DNA from: Nipponacmea schrenckii
Lineage: Eukaryota > Mollusca > Gastropoda > Lottiidae
DNA length: 64,000 bases
Reading direction: 5' to 3'
Assembly (NCBI GenBank): GCA_030562195.1
Contig: JAUJPP010000003.1
Coordinates: 43,530,602-43,594,601 of the forward strand
Positions 1 to 13,000 of the stretch are shown piece by piece. The notes beneath the pieces were generated by a model. It made no database searches, was not told the origin of the DNA, and saw only the letters and a list, made by a program, of their open reading frames with translations. The translations under genes were made by a program, and so were the position numbers. Position 1 is the first letter of the stretch, and each line of letters begins with the position of its first letter.

Positions 1-3000
1 AACTATTACACCTCAACGTACGTAGTCTCAACTGTAACCTTACTGATATTAAGGCAGAATTTCTTGGTAATGACATTCTATGTTTTACAGAAACTTGGCT
101 ACTTCCTGACGAAATTGTGCAGTTAAATGGTTTTAAGGACCCGATTCATTGCAATAGGGCAGATGGTTATGGTGGTGTTGCTATATATGTAAAAAATCAC
201 TTATATACCCGTCCTTGTCCAAATTTACATCATCCTGATTTGGAGTCATGCTGGATAGAGGTAACTGATTGCAAAAACTGTCACTTCCTTATAGGAACTT
301 TCTATAGAAGCCCCAAAACTAAGACATCCTATTGGCAATTGTTTGATGATAATATTTCAACAGCTCTGGAAGAAGCACATAAAAATGTTATAATAGTAGG
401 CGACCTAAATATTGACATGTCTAATAATAAAAATCCATTGCAGACAATCCTCGACAAATACAACCTTACCCAATCTGTTCATGACCCCACCAGAATTACA
501 CTAAGTTCCAGTTCTATCCTCGACCTGGTAATTTTTAATTGTTCTGATCAGATTTCATCAACTACTGTTCTTGGTCAAACTTTCAGTGATCACTGTCCGG
601 TACAAGTTGAATTCGGAAATAAAAATACAAATTCTACAAGTTTCACTAAAACTATCTGGCAATATTCCAGTCTAAACAGTGAGTTGTTGTCCGCTTATTA
701 CTCTGAGATTAATTGGGACTGCATCTTAAGTACTTCAGAAGACCCAAATCAGCTGGCAAAAAATGTCGTAGATGAAATCCTCAAAGGCATTTCTACTCAT
801 GTCAAACACAAAACTGTCTGCTTCCGACCTAAAGACTGTCCTTGGATGAACGGCTATCTTAGGCGAATAATGAGAGTTAGAAATAGACTTCACAAAAATG
901 CTAAACGATCAAATTCAGCAGATGACTGGTATAAATTTCGTAGTTCTCGCAACTTTGTTACATCTGAAGTAAGACGTGTCAAAAATGAGTATTTTGCAAA
1001 CCTTGATTCGAAAATCTCTGATGGCAGTTTTAGTGAGTCCAACTGGTGGAATCTCGCCAGAAGTTATGGTTTTGGAAAAAGAAAAAAATCTTCTATACCC
1101 CCCTTGAACTCAAGTAATCAAATTTTTTATGGTGATAAGGACAATAGCGGAAATCCTTAATAATTACTTTTCAAGCCAATTCATCCGTCAAAGTCCAGTA
1201 GAGTCTTTTGCGTATTGTTTCGAGCCAAATTTGAACGAAATAGTACAACCAGTATACACAAGAGATGAAGTATGTGACGTCCTGAGTACCCTAGATTGTT
1301 CTAAGGCATGTGGCCCCGATGATGTGAGTTCGAAAGTTCTCAAGGAATGCAGATCAGTTCTGGCGTACCCTTTAAGTTCCCTTTTTAACTTTTGTCATGT
1401 CAACTCGGTCTTTCCTTCTGACTGGAAACTAGCCAGTATAATCCCACTTTTCAAATCTGGCGATAGCCATGTTTGTAAAAACTACAGACCAATTTCATTA
1501 CTATCCATTCTTGGTAAAGTTTTTTGAAAAATGTATATATAAACATATAAATAATTTTCTCGTCGAAAACAACATTCTTTCTCATAGACAATCAGGATTT
1601 CGACACGGAGACTCTACTATCTATCAGCTTACTTATTTCTACGATTCCATCTGTAAATCTCTTGATGAAGGAAAAGAAGTTAAATCTGTATTCTGTGACA
1701 TCACAAAGGCATTTGATAGAGTGTGGCATGATGGCCTGTTGCATAAGCTACATCTAATTGGAATTAGAGGAAACCTGCTAAAACTCATCCATAATTACTT
1801 GTCCAATAGATACCAGTATGTGAATAATACAAAACTCACAGTCTGCGTCTCTCCCTGTTTCTTCTGGAGTTCCACAATGGATCGGTTCTTGGTCCCCTTC
1901 TATTCCTTATTTATATAAATGACATTGTAAATGATATTCATTCTAGTACTCAGCTATTCGCAGACGACACATCTCTATTCCTTGTAATTGAAAATCCAGT
2001 TGCATGCAAGCAAATAATGGACAGAGACTTACACGTCATTGGTCAGTGGGCAGAAAACTGGAAGGTAACATTTAATTCCTTAAAAACAGAATCTATAACT
2101 TTCAGCAGAAAAAAAGTTCCATCCTTCTTTCAATTGCATTTTCAAAACTCATTTCTATCAGATGTAAAGTCTCACAAACATCTTGGTTTAAGTTTTGACT
2201 CCTCAGGTTATTGGTCCTCACACATCAATTCCATGGTTAAGAAAATTCGTAAGCAAGTAGACTTCTTCAGATCTTTTAAACACAGACTATCACGCTCATC
2301 TCTTGAAACAATCTACAAATCTTTTATTCTTCCAAGTTTTGATTATGCCGATGTTGTATGGGATAACTGTTCCGAGGAAAATTGCAATATTCTTGAAAAT
2401 TTACATCTTGATGCTCTAAGGACAATTACTGGTTTAGTTCGTGGAACATCTCACGATTACCTTTATAAGGAATCTGGTTTTACCACACTGAAAGTTCGGC
2501 GTTCTAGACACCGTCCGTGTCTTTTCTACAAAATGGTAAATAGAATAGTTCCACCATATCTATATTTAATGCTACCCCCCCAAAGTAAATGATGTCACAA
2601 CACATAATCTTAGAAACACTACCAGCTTTCGCCCCATCAAGTGCAACACTCAACAATATAAAAGTTCTTTCCTTCCTGCTACAACTAATGAATGGAATTC
2701 TCTGCCTGAAACTTTTAAAACATGTCAATCCATTGGAGCATTTAAAAACCAGCTGAAAAAAGATGATCTTATCATTCCAGATTATTATAACCTTGGTAGT
2801 AGACCCTTTCAAATCCTACTCTGTCGTCTCCGGAACATGAAAAGCGAATTGAAGTTTCACAGATTTCTAATGCACCTTTCTAACGATCCATTGTGTTCAT
2901 GTGGAAATTCAATAGAAGATTCGTATCACTATTTCTTAATCTGTCCAAAATTTACATTTGAAAGACAAACAACTATAATCTCTCTTCCAAATAATAAGAT

Positions 3001-3115
3001 TGATATCAAGATTATACTCTTTGGTGACACACATTCCGGCAAGAATTTAAACGATACCATTTTCAATAAAGTTTGTGAATATATTTCATTGACAAAAAGG
3101 TTTAAGTTAATTTGA
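1..3115 (+). mobile_element. Non-LTR retrotransposon (LINE, Jockey/CR1-like), frameshifted, 5' end outside window
   Basis: Remains of a LINE ORF2. From the left edge to about 1160 the frame encodes an apurinic-type endonuclease: TETWL near 90-110, GGVAIYVK, GDLNID (about 400-415) and the SDHCPV motif (about 585-600). Reverse transcriptase follows: CGPDD near 1310, NYRPISLL near 1480-1505, the DITKAFDRVWH block near 1700-1730, and the FADD catalytic box near 1955-1970. The C-terminal part carries a Cys/His knuckle (CSCGN then HYFLICPKF, about 2900-2950). Reading passes through several frames: breaks lie at about 1130-1160, 1470-1527, 1880-1918 and 2592-2837, so the copy is dead. The start of the element lies outside the window. 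Family membership (LINE with EEP endonuclease plus RT) is clear; the exact clade is not decidable by eye. Confidence 0.92.
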
Positions 3116-3830
3116 GTTATTTTCATATCTCTGACTGATTGTTCTGTTACTGGCTGAGTTGAGTTATTTTCGCATCCTTTTGTGGTTGTTCTTATACTGG
3201 CATAGTTAAGTCAATTTCACATCCTATACTGGTTGTTCTTTTACTGGCTGATTTTTAGTTATTTTCATATCCTATACTAGTTGTTGTTGTACTAGTTTAT
3301 TTTCATTTCCTATCCTTGGTTGTTCTTTTACTAGTTTAGTTGAGCTCTTTTCATATCCTATACTGGTTGCTCTTTTACTGGTTTAGTTGGGTTATTTTTC
3401 ATATCCTATACTGGTTGGTCTTTTAATGGTTTTAGCTGAGTATTTAAATATCCTATACTGGTTGTTCTTTTACTGGTTTAGTTGAGTTATTTTCATATCC
3501 TATACTGGTTGTTCTTTTTACTCATTTAGTTTCATATCTATACTGGTTGTTCTGGTTGTTCTTTTACTGGTTTAGTTGAGATAGTTTCATATCCTATAAT
3601 GGTTGATCTTTTTACTGATTTAGTTGAGTTCTTATACTGGTTTAGTTGAGATAGTTTCCTATCCTATACTGGATGTTCTTATACTAGTTAAGATAAGTTA
3701 TTTTCATATCCTTTACTTGTTGTTCTTATACTACATATGATGTTCCGATTGTTCCGTATAATGGTTTTCTAATACTGGTTGTTTCTTTCTTATTCTGGTG
3801 TTCTTATACTGGTTGTTCTAAATGTGGTAT
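3107..3830. repeat. Minisatellite forming the 3' tail of the LINE
   Basis: About a dozen degenerate copies of a roughly 50-bp unit reading like TTTCATATCCTATACTGG followed by TTGTTCTTTTACTGG and TTTAGTTGAG. The array begins immediately at the stop of the LINE reading frame (the first TTGAGTTATTTTCATATC is at about 3110) and decays into a simpler TTCTTATACTGG repeat near 3740-3820. Placement suggests it is the element's 3' UTR/tail or grew from it. Confidence 0.85.
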
Positions 3831-3859
3831 AGACAAGTCCACAAAACCTTATAAACCCG

Positions 3860-4260
3860 AAGTAGCACTTTTTCCCACTTATTGTAGTCACTCTTTGGTG
3901 GTTTAGTCTTTACTGTGGTAACAGGAAAGGCTGTCGCTATCAAGTCCGGGAGCGTACTGGGGATGTGGGGTGAGGTCAAACCTGGACCATCTATCTATTT
4001 TTCATATCTATCTATCTGTCTGTCTATCCTTTTTGTACATAATGTAGATATCTATATTATCTGTGACTGTACCTTGTATAGCAATATTACCACTTGTAAT
4101 TGTATATGTGTTTCTTTCTATTTGTCTATACTGTCTATTTGTATATGTCACTATTTATTGCATATATTTGGGAAATGGATTTATATAAGCATCATGCTTG
4201 TTTCCAGATCCCCTTATCATTGTTTGTATATTACACTGGAAAATAAGAAATAAATATTTA
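3860..4260. repeat. TCTA/TCTG microsatellite-like stretch, no gene
   Basis: Contains an interrupted (TCTA)n/(TCTG)n tract at about 3990-4030 and related degenerate T/A/C-rich sequence to about 4150. I see no coding feature. Confidence 0.5.
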
Positions 4261-4261
4261 T

Positions 4262-4420
4262 AAAAAACGAAATGAGGGAAAGGGGGGAAATCGGGAAAAG
4301 GGGGGAAAAAGGGAAGGGGCGAATGGTAAAAGGGGCGAAAAGGAAAAGGGACGAATTCGAAAGGGGTGTAAAAGGGGAAAAAAGGGGGGGTGGGAATGGG
4401 AAAGGGAGAAAAAACCCGAG
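4262..4420. repeat. Purine-only (G/A) tract
   Basis: Nearly uninterrupted GGGGAAA-type purine sequence on the + strand. Long apparent reading frames here on either strand are a product of base composition, not genes. A related tract of opposite orientation (pyrimidine on +) lies at 6905-7015. Confidence 0.75.
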
Positions 4421-5630
4421 GCCAGTTTACTTAATTCGGAACTTATTTTCAAGGAGCTCACATTGTGTAATTTTGGGGGAACTGGTAATTTTGGGAACAA
4501 AGTTTGAAAAAACCAGGGACTAGGCCTTGCCACTTAATTACAGTAAACATTATTATTAACTTAAATAATATTTTAAATTTTAGATTACCTTTTGGGGTAA
4601 TCTCCAAACAAATAAGCAATAAAAAAGGGATGGAACTGAGGGTTCCAGGCAAAGAATTGCAAATAAAACATTTTTAAAAAAATTAAATAATATTTTTACA
4701 AGTTTTTTTTAAATTATTCCACGTTGCAAAAGCATCATAAATTGTCCTCCATTAACCCCAAAAAAGAATAAAAACAAAAAAAAGGACAAGGAAATTGGAA
4801 AAAAGGTTCAAACAAACAGATAATTTTAAAAAACTCAAGCTAATAAATCCTTTAAAAAAGAATTACTTTAAAAACGTTTTACAATTCTTTTTAAGTAAAC
4901 AAAATATTTATTTATTCATCATAATTGGCCAAATTTCAACTATGTCATACTCCATGTTTATATGGGTTTTCGAATTAAAAAAAAATGATTTTAAAAATAA
5001 AGTACCGACGAGCAAATTGGAAAAGAGAAAAAAAGTGTTTTTAAAACCCAAACAGAAAACCACGGTAAAAATTTTTCTTGTTATTTTTCATAAAAAAATT
5101 TTTTATTTAACTAAGTAATTAGAAAAAACGCTTTTAAAAACACTTTTTTTTAAGGGATAGGAAAATTTTAGTAAATAATACCAAAACATTTTAAATTTAG
5201 ACCCTTTAATTTTCTGAAAAAAAGAATTCTCAAAACCACAAATATCATCGTCAAGAAGTTAAAAGGGCCGAATTTTTAAGTAATTTTAAAGATTTTACCT
5301 TTCCCGGGTAAGTCAAAGAGGGGGAAAAACAATGTTTTGAATACACCAATACTTTTAAATAAAATGACGGTTAAAAAATGTTTAATCCCCCTGATCGAGT
5401 CCCAAAGGGCAATTAAATTAGTTAACTGTTTATTTTCCCTAAGGGCGTAAGCAGGGAAAATGAACCCCATAAAACTTTTTATGGGTTAGACATTTTTTGC
5501 AAGGAATTTTTTGAAAATTTCAAGGGTAAATTTTAATACCAATGACATTTAATTAAACCTTTCTGTCAAATTTATAACTTGGTTTTAAAAAGAATAAATT
5601 TTTTCAATGACCATTTAAACTATTTTTTTT
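4421..5630. other. AT-rich, homopolymer-rich intergenic DNA, no gene seen
   Basis: Dominated by A/T runs and G runs of 3-7. Short reading frames are lysine/phenylalanine-rich and have no domain or splice context. I find nothing functional. Confidence 0.5.
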
Positions 5631-5639
5631 CGTTTAAGA

Positions 5640-6540
5640 AGTAATTGGAGGGCCGACCATTTTCTCCGTCATAAATTACGTTGTTTCCTTTCCCAGGGAA
5701 ATTTTGTAATAGGGGGGGAAAACCACAGTTTACATTTTTCAATATCCATATGAGCATAAGTTTAAAATGTTCCCGGATTAACCATTAAGGGAGATTTTAA
5801 AATACCTAAGAATATGGCCGGACACATATCAAATTAAGGGCAAGGTCAATTGAACATGTGGATTCAAACTGGGCGTATTTCACCGGGTCAAATTGGCCGC
5901 TAATGAACAGGAAATATATGACCGCTTGGGATAAAATGATTGACATGTTACTGGGTTAGAAAAAGTAAATTTAATTGAAAATCGCAAGGATGGAAATTTG
6001 CATTGACCGTTAGAGCAAATTACTCTGAATAGAGTGACCGCATGAATATTGACTGTACTTAGTTTAATGGATTATTACTTGGTTTAATGGATTTTTAAGA
6101 TTATAAACTTTTTTTTAAAATTTAAACAATATTTTATTTCAAGTTGAAAAAGGATTGGAGAACAGGCAGATGCCTATATCACTCCTCTCCGATTATAAAT
6201 TGGTTTTGTCTTCCTAGAAGTTTCCAGTTCTAGCAAGAACCACGAGATATTATCATTGTGTCAATAGCTATATGAGCATATGCTTAACCACTATTTCCAT
6301 CATTCAACCATATATCCCCAGGGCAGATTTAACATACCTAAGCGAATATGGTCACGGCTTACTCATATACAGACGATTAACGCTGTCTGGATGACCAATG
6401 AAATAGAAGCTATGTCCTTCATGTGGGCGTGTTTGCCCGTGGGTGAGGAACCTTGCACTCTCGTGATCTAGGAAAATTGACCTTGTCTTTTTCTATATAT
6501 TCACATGTTCACTGGTTTAACTGAAAGAATTAAATTTCTG
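5640..6540 (+). repeat. Two diverged direct copies of a ~350-400 bp segment
   Basis: A segment at about 5645-5960 and another at about 6165-6540 share landmarks in the same order: a CTCCG...ATAAATT...GTTTT...CTTCC block, CAATA..C.ATATGAGCATA, GATTT(T)AA.ATACCTAAG, and the ATATGG that follows. The left copy looks more corrupted, with longer homopolymers. No coding sequence is supported in either copy. Confidence 0.5.
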
Positions 6541-8034
6541 AAGGATTCAAAATAAAAAAATGAGATATTGGCGAAAAATTGCATTCCATCCCTTTTCGAA
6601 AACACAAATAAATTATCTATTCTTTTAAATAATTTAATTTTTAAAATTTACCTAGAGCTAGATTCTCAATCAATTAATTATAAGATTAGTAAATAGATTT
6701 TTATCACGATTAGTACAAACATAGCGATTTTAAGAAATATGATTTAAGCTGTTTTATTCATTGTATTATAGATTGTCGAAACTACTCGTCAACCAACCAA
6801 GAAAAAGATTTAGTTGTAAAGCACGTGGTGAAAAGGCATCCTGCAAATTGCATTGTATTCTGTAGTCGGTTGTTAAACTGTTATGTTGCCACCAGAAAAG
6901 AAAGTAATGAGCTTTCTCGCCTTTTTCCTTTCCCGCCTTCTCGCCCTTTCTTTGCCCTTTTCCTCGCCTTTTATACCCTTGCCTTTTCACCTTTCTTCTC
7001 GCTTTGTCCTCTCTCAACGAATTCGTGGATGATACATGGCCGCAGTAGGGTTTCATATTTAGAGGGTAATGACGGTCTGATAGATCTACAAAATTGTGTT
7101 CGTAAAGAAAGGAACTGTGTCGATAATTATTTATACTCTGAACAGTAGAAACAATAGAAAATCTTTCAAACATTTACTCGCTTTATTGACGCAAAAAAAA
7201 GCTTTCAATGGCATAAATATGGTGGTATTGAGTTCAATAGGTATTATTGGACAATATCACTTTATGAAATCATAAGACCTGTCAGAGCTCTCTGGCAGAT
7301 CAGACGTTTTCTCAAGAATAAAAACAAGCCCTCAGAGAAAATATGCTTATTGTGCTACTTATACATAATTTCCTCAAATAAATAAAAGCCTTACAATTTC
7401 AGATGTGTGTTGTTGTTGCTCATTTCAGTTTAATATTTCAGGGGTCATTAGGGAATAGCTCAAATAGTAGTGTAATGAAGATTTTATAGATTACAGGACG
7501 AGTGTTGGTCTAATTACAAATTATCCCCGAACACGGAATACTTTTAAAGAGACACATTACTTTAAAGAGGCTGATTCGGCATACCAACAGAGAATTGTTT
7601 CGTTAATAATTGTGTTCACAGCTCACCGTCGGAATTTGAGTTTGTGTCCAGAATTAACCCTCGCAAATATAAAATCAAATTTACAACTCGCTAACTATTT
7701 AAGGCAAATTTGAGTATAGCATTTAATAGAACTACATTTATTATCTCAATGTTTTAAGAATTTCAGTAATAGACAATTTAATTTTGTTTTTAACATTGAA
7801 AATTAGGGTGAATCTTGTTTCAGAAACATATTAAGAAATTGTCTAGACTGCAGGATTGACAAACAGTGTGACTCTCACACTGATCAGGCTATTAAAATTT
7901 CATCGCCATCTCGTACAGACACGAAGCGGAATCGTGTACTGTATCTATTCATCAGTTCTTTCGTTACGTTATGAACATCTCTTGGAAGTTTTGAAAGTAA
8001 CTGTAGGCCTATATTTTACTGAGTTTTATGAATT
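6541..8034. other. Intergenic, with a pyrimidine tract at 6905-7015
   Basis: The only structure I see is a C/T-rich tract (CCTTTTCCTCGCC type) at about 6905-7015 that is the complement-type counterpart of the purine tract at 4262-4420. The last few hundred bases must hold the promoter and 5' UTR of the gene starting at 8035, but I cannot point to a specific element. Confidence 0.4.
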
Positions 8035-9425
8035 ATGTCTAGAATAGGCAAGGTTATTGTTTCCGATGGTGAGTGTAATGACATAGTCGACGAAGATACA
8101 GAAGAATTTAGTAATGAGTTAATGAAGTTAAAGACAAAGCTTGATCAAGATGACTCTGGATCAGCTTCACCCGATACACCGTCAACACCAGTCAAAATTA
8201 GTGTCACCGAAAGCAGTCCCACTAATTCACCCGTATGTCGAGAAAAACCAGAGAAAAGGTAAGCCGCTTTTTATTACCATGAATATATTAACGGGAATGA
8301 TATGTGACTGAAATATAAGAGCAATGGGATTTGAACAGGGGCGTAGCGTACGGGCGGTGTGGGGGGTGTTGGTTAACCGAAAGTGTGAAAACCTTGTGTC
8401 TGTTAAGATGTTATCGGTAAACCGTTCGTCTACATTAAAGTGATTTTAATAAACTTGTCGGTAAAACGCGGAATCGGTCGATAATAGACGGTCATGGATG
8501 GGGAATGGAGCTACATAAACTGTTCGTCTACATAAAAGGTGATATTTACTGATTTCGTTCGTGTATAATGTATATACTTAATAGTGCGAGTAAGTTATTT
8601 TTGCCCCCGGAAGAACACGTGTTCGTCGCCTATATCATTTTTACCGACAATCACTTTAATGCAGACGCATGATTTAGCGATGGCATCGTATAGCTCTGTA
8701 AAAAAAAAAATTGTTGTTAAAAATGTCTGAGTTATCTCATACTATGGATTTCGTATATATAAATACAATGCCTATTAGTTAAGACGGAGCGTGTAAGACT
8801 ACGTGTTCGATGGTAAAACTTCGACGTTTCCATTTTCGGGCGGGCTTTTAGTAGAAAACTTTACAATGGATTACAAAGGAGACTAACATCTTATTATGTT
8901 GCTTCTGTACTACATGGTTAATTACCCTATGGAGAACAATTCTTTCTGTTATTTTCCAGCATGACAGTACAGTCAAACAACCAGATAGATTTGGAGAATA
9001 CTAATACGGATGATATAATAAAACAACTAGTTAGTCATCAGGGTAATGGACCAGTGACCCAACTAAAACCACCACAGTCCAAACCAGGTGCTGTTTGTTT
9101 CACTTATCCTAATACAGATCTTACTCATTTAGATGTTAAGGAGGCGGTTGAAAAATATCTACAATCTCAGCCTGATATTATAATAGAGAAAATCGAATTT
9201 CAACCGAGATGTAAACTTATGTTACCAGCGGATAAAGTCGAAACTAATATTTGTCGCTGGGTCATCACTGTAGATTCTGACTGGGGTAGAAAACGATTAA
9301 ATAATAGAGAATTTTCTATACGTGATATTAGTATTGTGCTGAAGAACTATGATGAAATAGTTGCTCTAGAATTTAGACAATTTGGACGAATGGCTCAAAT
9401 TATGAACTTAGTAAACAAAAAATGA
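8035..9425 (+). CDS. Unrecognised two-exon protein with C-terminal RRM-like domain
   Basis: Exons 8035-8258 and 8960-9425 join in phase (AG then C gives Ser) for a 229-residue protein. The donor is AG|GTAAGC and the acceptor TTTTCCAG|C. The first ~110 residues are acidic and Ser/Pro/Thr-rich (for example SPDTPSTPV), likely disordered. Residues ~120-225 look like a compact alpha/beta domain with alternating hydrophobic strands: AVCFTYPN, then a helix (DVKEAVEKYL), IIIEKIEFQP, CRWVITVDS and ISIVLKNYDE. The same order of elements is found in the gene at 24309-25933. I do not recognise a named family; RRM-like is inferred from pattern only. The ATG at 8035 opens the frame; the long intron holds an inverted repeat. 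The stop is at 9425. Confidence 0.65.
8428..8668. repeat. Inverted repeat within intron
   Basis: A left arm containing CGTCTACATTAAAGTGAT, with TTGTCGGTAAAA following, (8428-8466) is mirrored by a right arm TTTTACCGACAATCACTTTA followed by ATGCAGACG (about 8639-8668). The arms are nearly complementary apart from an insertion of about 10 nt in the left arm. This is probably a MITE or a fold-back remnant. Confidence 0.5.
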
Positions 9426-10049
9426 TGTTGAGGCTGAGACACCCCGTTTACTAATGATTAAAAAGTCTTGACCATCATTGATATTTGGTGTTTTTAACAG
9501 TTTGAATCTGAGCCTGATAAAACATGTTGTGGTCATGAGGTTTTGGTCAATTAGAAATTATGATGAATATTTTGGGAGTTGTTATTGTCATTGTCAAATT
9601 GGGTTGTAACGGAGATGAAACGTGCACGTTTATGATTTCTTATTCACGTTCGAAATTTGATTTTGATACGATATTTAGATATTTTCTGCATTAAAAAAAA
9701 GGAATCGAATTTTCGCTTAAAACTAAAAAAAGACTGGTCGATGTGTGATCCGCGTGTTCAAACAAATTAACAAAAACAATCAAACCCTCTACCAGTAATC
9801 AAAAAATAAAATGGCTAAAGAAATGTCTTGCAAACTGACAATAGTCTTTCATGATTCCGAAATGGTTGCCGATGAAGATCTTTCTGCCATTCATGGATTT
9901 CGCAACCGACTCTAGACTTCTTGGCATGATGAAACAGAAGTCATCCAAGTCGTATCAAATTTAAAACTAAGACATTTATAAATAATGTTTTATCTATATA
10001 ATTAATATAACAACTACTTTAGCACAAATATCAAATGATAACACCAATA
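9426..10049. other. Convergent intergenic region between two 3' ends
   Basis: The region lies between the stop of the 8035 gene and the stop of the DTHD1-like gene, so it should contain both 3' UTRs. A 34-codon frame at 9811-9915 is not supported by anything else. Confidence 0.45.
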
Positions 10050-13000
10050 TCATCCTATAGCGTCTACCTCGCCTGTAATAGAAAACACCTTGGAATATAG
10101 TCCAAAAGATATTCAAGCATTTGGAGTAATCCGACGATGTAATTAAGTTTAAGGTTGTCGCTACGCATGCAGAGCTTTGAAAACATTGTGGTCCTGACTC
10201 ATCGGGAGCACTTATATTACACACCAAGATTTACAACTCTACAGCAGAGTGAACTGAGCATAAGACCAACTATAATGTGAGTGTATAAAATTACCAAATT
10301 TATTGGTAGTAACGTATCGTATTCGATACGAGATGACGAAAAATGCTGATATACTTACGTGCTAAGCCTCGATAGCGACATTCACGCAGTTTTTGTGATA
10401 AATTTGGTATAGTTGCTTCCGAATCTTTAATATCCCGCCATTTCTGAAGACTATAAAAACATCTGTCTTGACGTGTTGGTCGAGAACCTTCTATATCACG
10501 TAAAGTTTGATCAGTTAAACCCAATCCTTTCGCTAGAACTTTCCAATTACCAGACACTTTCTCATCACGTGATATTTTTATGAAAGCTTTCCGGAGGTAT
10601 GAATCTAAAATAGACACCATTAACGTAAAAATTTATTTTGTATGCTATAGATATACAGATTATATATCCGGAAGGTAAGAAAGAACATTGGGTTCTGTTC
10701 AGTGCACAATAACTTGATCACAGTAAATTTGCTAACAATAATAATACGGACGCAAGGTGATATAGCCACACGGTATTTTTGTCAAAGAAATACGGTCACA
10801 AGGTTATATTGTCACAGTAATATGGACCCCTTGTGGTTTGTGCACATATTACTCTGACCACTGCCCTATGCCTACATATTACATGTACATATTAGAACAA
10901 TACCTCACCTTTAGCACTGAAAGCCTTTTCTCTTTTGAACTCCATATTTCGTTCTCTTAGAATCTCTACTAAATCACCTCGACCACAAAATGATAAGGCA
11001 TGACACAACATTTCCACCTAATAAAAAAATGATAAATGGAATTTATTATAGTCGTTCTATCGATACAAAGTAATTCAGTACATGGGCGTTCATATCCTGC
11101 CAAATAAACTACAAATATATCAGCATTTTGTTAAAATGCAGAGGACAAAAATGTGGACTGCAGAACCACTGACTAACGAATTGAAATAAGTTAAAATTAC
11201 TACAAGAAAGTCTACTACTAAGTATATTCCAGGACCTATGGAATGATATAGAATTAAGAATAGATGTATGTGTGAACAGCCCTTTTTAATGATGAATGGG
11301 GGAATACCTTGTCCATAGCCCTCGGAACTCTTTTAGCCCAAGATACCAACATGTCGTATATAGTCTGTTGCCTTTCAGAATTTACATTTTGTCTTAATAT
11401 AGCCTGAATCCTCGTTCTCCTCACATTTAAAAACTGAGCCAATTTTCTCCATTCATCACCAACCTCACTCGAGATGAACCTAAATACATCTTCATTTACT
11501 GGACCTAAGATAGAACCAGTGATCGATTAAAACTCCGCCACTTGTCGATTATTTAAGGTTTCAAAAACAATAACTGCCATGCGAATGTGATTTTGAGCTT
11601 TAAAATTTTAAGAATGGCTATACTTTTTACTATGGGAAACAAATTGATAACCACAGGATTTCAACATATTATTTTTTAAAAACACACATTATGTAATCCG
11701 CAGTCACTTGATCGTTTGATGACTGAGAATATTACTTAGCCAGTCATACCTTCTGGTTTAATGGAGAGAGGAGCTTTAACCAACGGCTTCGGTGGCTCTG
11801 GTTCAGGCTGAAAAATGTTCAAGGTAAAATTTACAACTATATTTACAAGGATAACAACTTGGTGACAAGTATCCTTTCTACCAGCTGGCTATGGCCAAAC
11901 CTCTTGATATTGATCTTTCCCGGATAATCCGTACCCATTTACAGGGTGGACTGGAATTATGTATGAGTGAAAGTGACTTATTCAAGGTTATCGGAATTTC
12001 ACACTCCAGTCGTGACATACAAAGATCTGGTGTTTTGTTTGTAAGTTTCTTTGGTACTAAAGCATAATCTCTTAAAAGTAAAAATTGTATAAGATAATTA
12101 TCTAGATATGTCGACCGATCAAATCTTCTGATTTAAAAAAAAAACCTACCACATGAATCTATATCCGCAATTTAGCAACATACATTACATTACTGGACAT
12201 CTAGATCTTCATTTTAAGATAATATTAGTAATACGTTGCATAATTAGGAGAAATCAAAACCCACCTTTGGTATGTTCATCAATAATTCTCCTAATAATAT
12301 TTCTCCTTCAACCATTTCAACTTGAGTGTTTTTTGGATTATTTCTACCTTTACCCGTGTCTCGTTCCTCTTGTTCCTGAATAACCTTAGGAACCAGTCCA
12401 TCGGTGTACAACTGACAAAATCCCCTGTAGCTATCAAAACCACGCTGAGCAAATTTATCCAATTCTTCTACACGAAACGTAATTTGACTGTTGATTTGAG
12501 AGTTGAAAGCTATTTTTGTTCTATGTTCTGTGACTGGTGCCAAGTTACCCCTGAATTTTAGTTCTAGAACTTGACCTTCTCTAACAACAATTTCTTTACT
12601 GAGAGGTGGTCCTTCATCATAACCTTCTTCATCTAAACGTTTTAATACTTTCTCTATCTTATTAGTGTTGGCGCATGACACTAATATTTCGTTTAAATCT
12701 TCACTATTCTGACGTAGGAATAATTGTATTGTTCTTTGCAAGAGTGCTTTTTCTAGCCTATTCACCATCTTTTCTGCTTGATATTCTGCGAGATCTAGCT
12801 TTGTTCGTAACACCACAAATCTGCAATTAATTAACATCAAACTCCAGTCCAATACGATCAATTTTGCCTAGACAGCTTCATAAAACTACACTTAGATTTC
12901 TATATATACACAGGGGTCTTTTATTTGCAGTCTCTATACGCCCAGATTAAAAAGTGCATACTGCCGTCACCCCTGTGCGTTCGTCCGTCCGTCCGTCCGT

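Noticed and set aside
4258..4533. Long frames on both strands in the purine tract
   Set aside because: Pure G/A composition excludes stops; Arg/Lys/Gly or Pro/Phe/Ser repeats only.
6766..7173. 135-codon minus-strand frame and its + strand shadow
   Set aside because: Driven by the C/T-rich tract; Lys/Gly-rich middle, no splice signals or domain.
9811..9915. 34-codon frame (MAKEMSCKLTIVFHD...)
   Set aside because: Too short, no homology recalled, sits in the convergent 3' region.
11891..12066. 58-codon + strand frame (MAKPLDIDLSRII...) within a DTHD1-like intron
   Set aside because: Normal-looking composition and a GTAAGT near its end, but no partner exon, and the minus strand is also open there. 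I could not support it as a nested gene.
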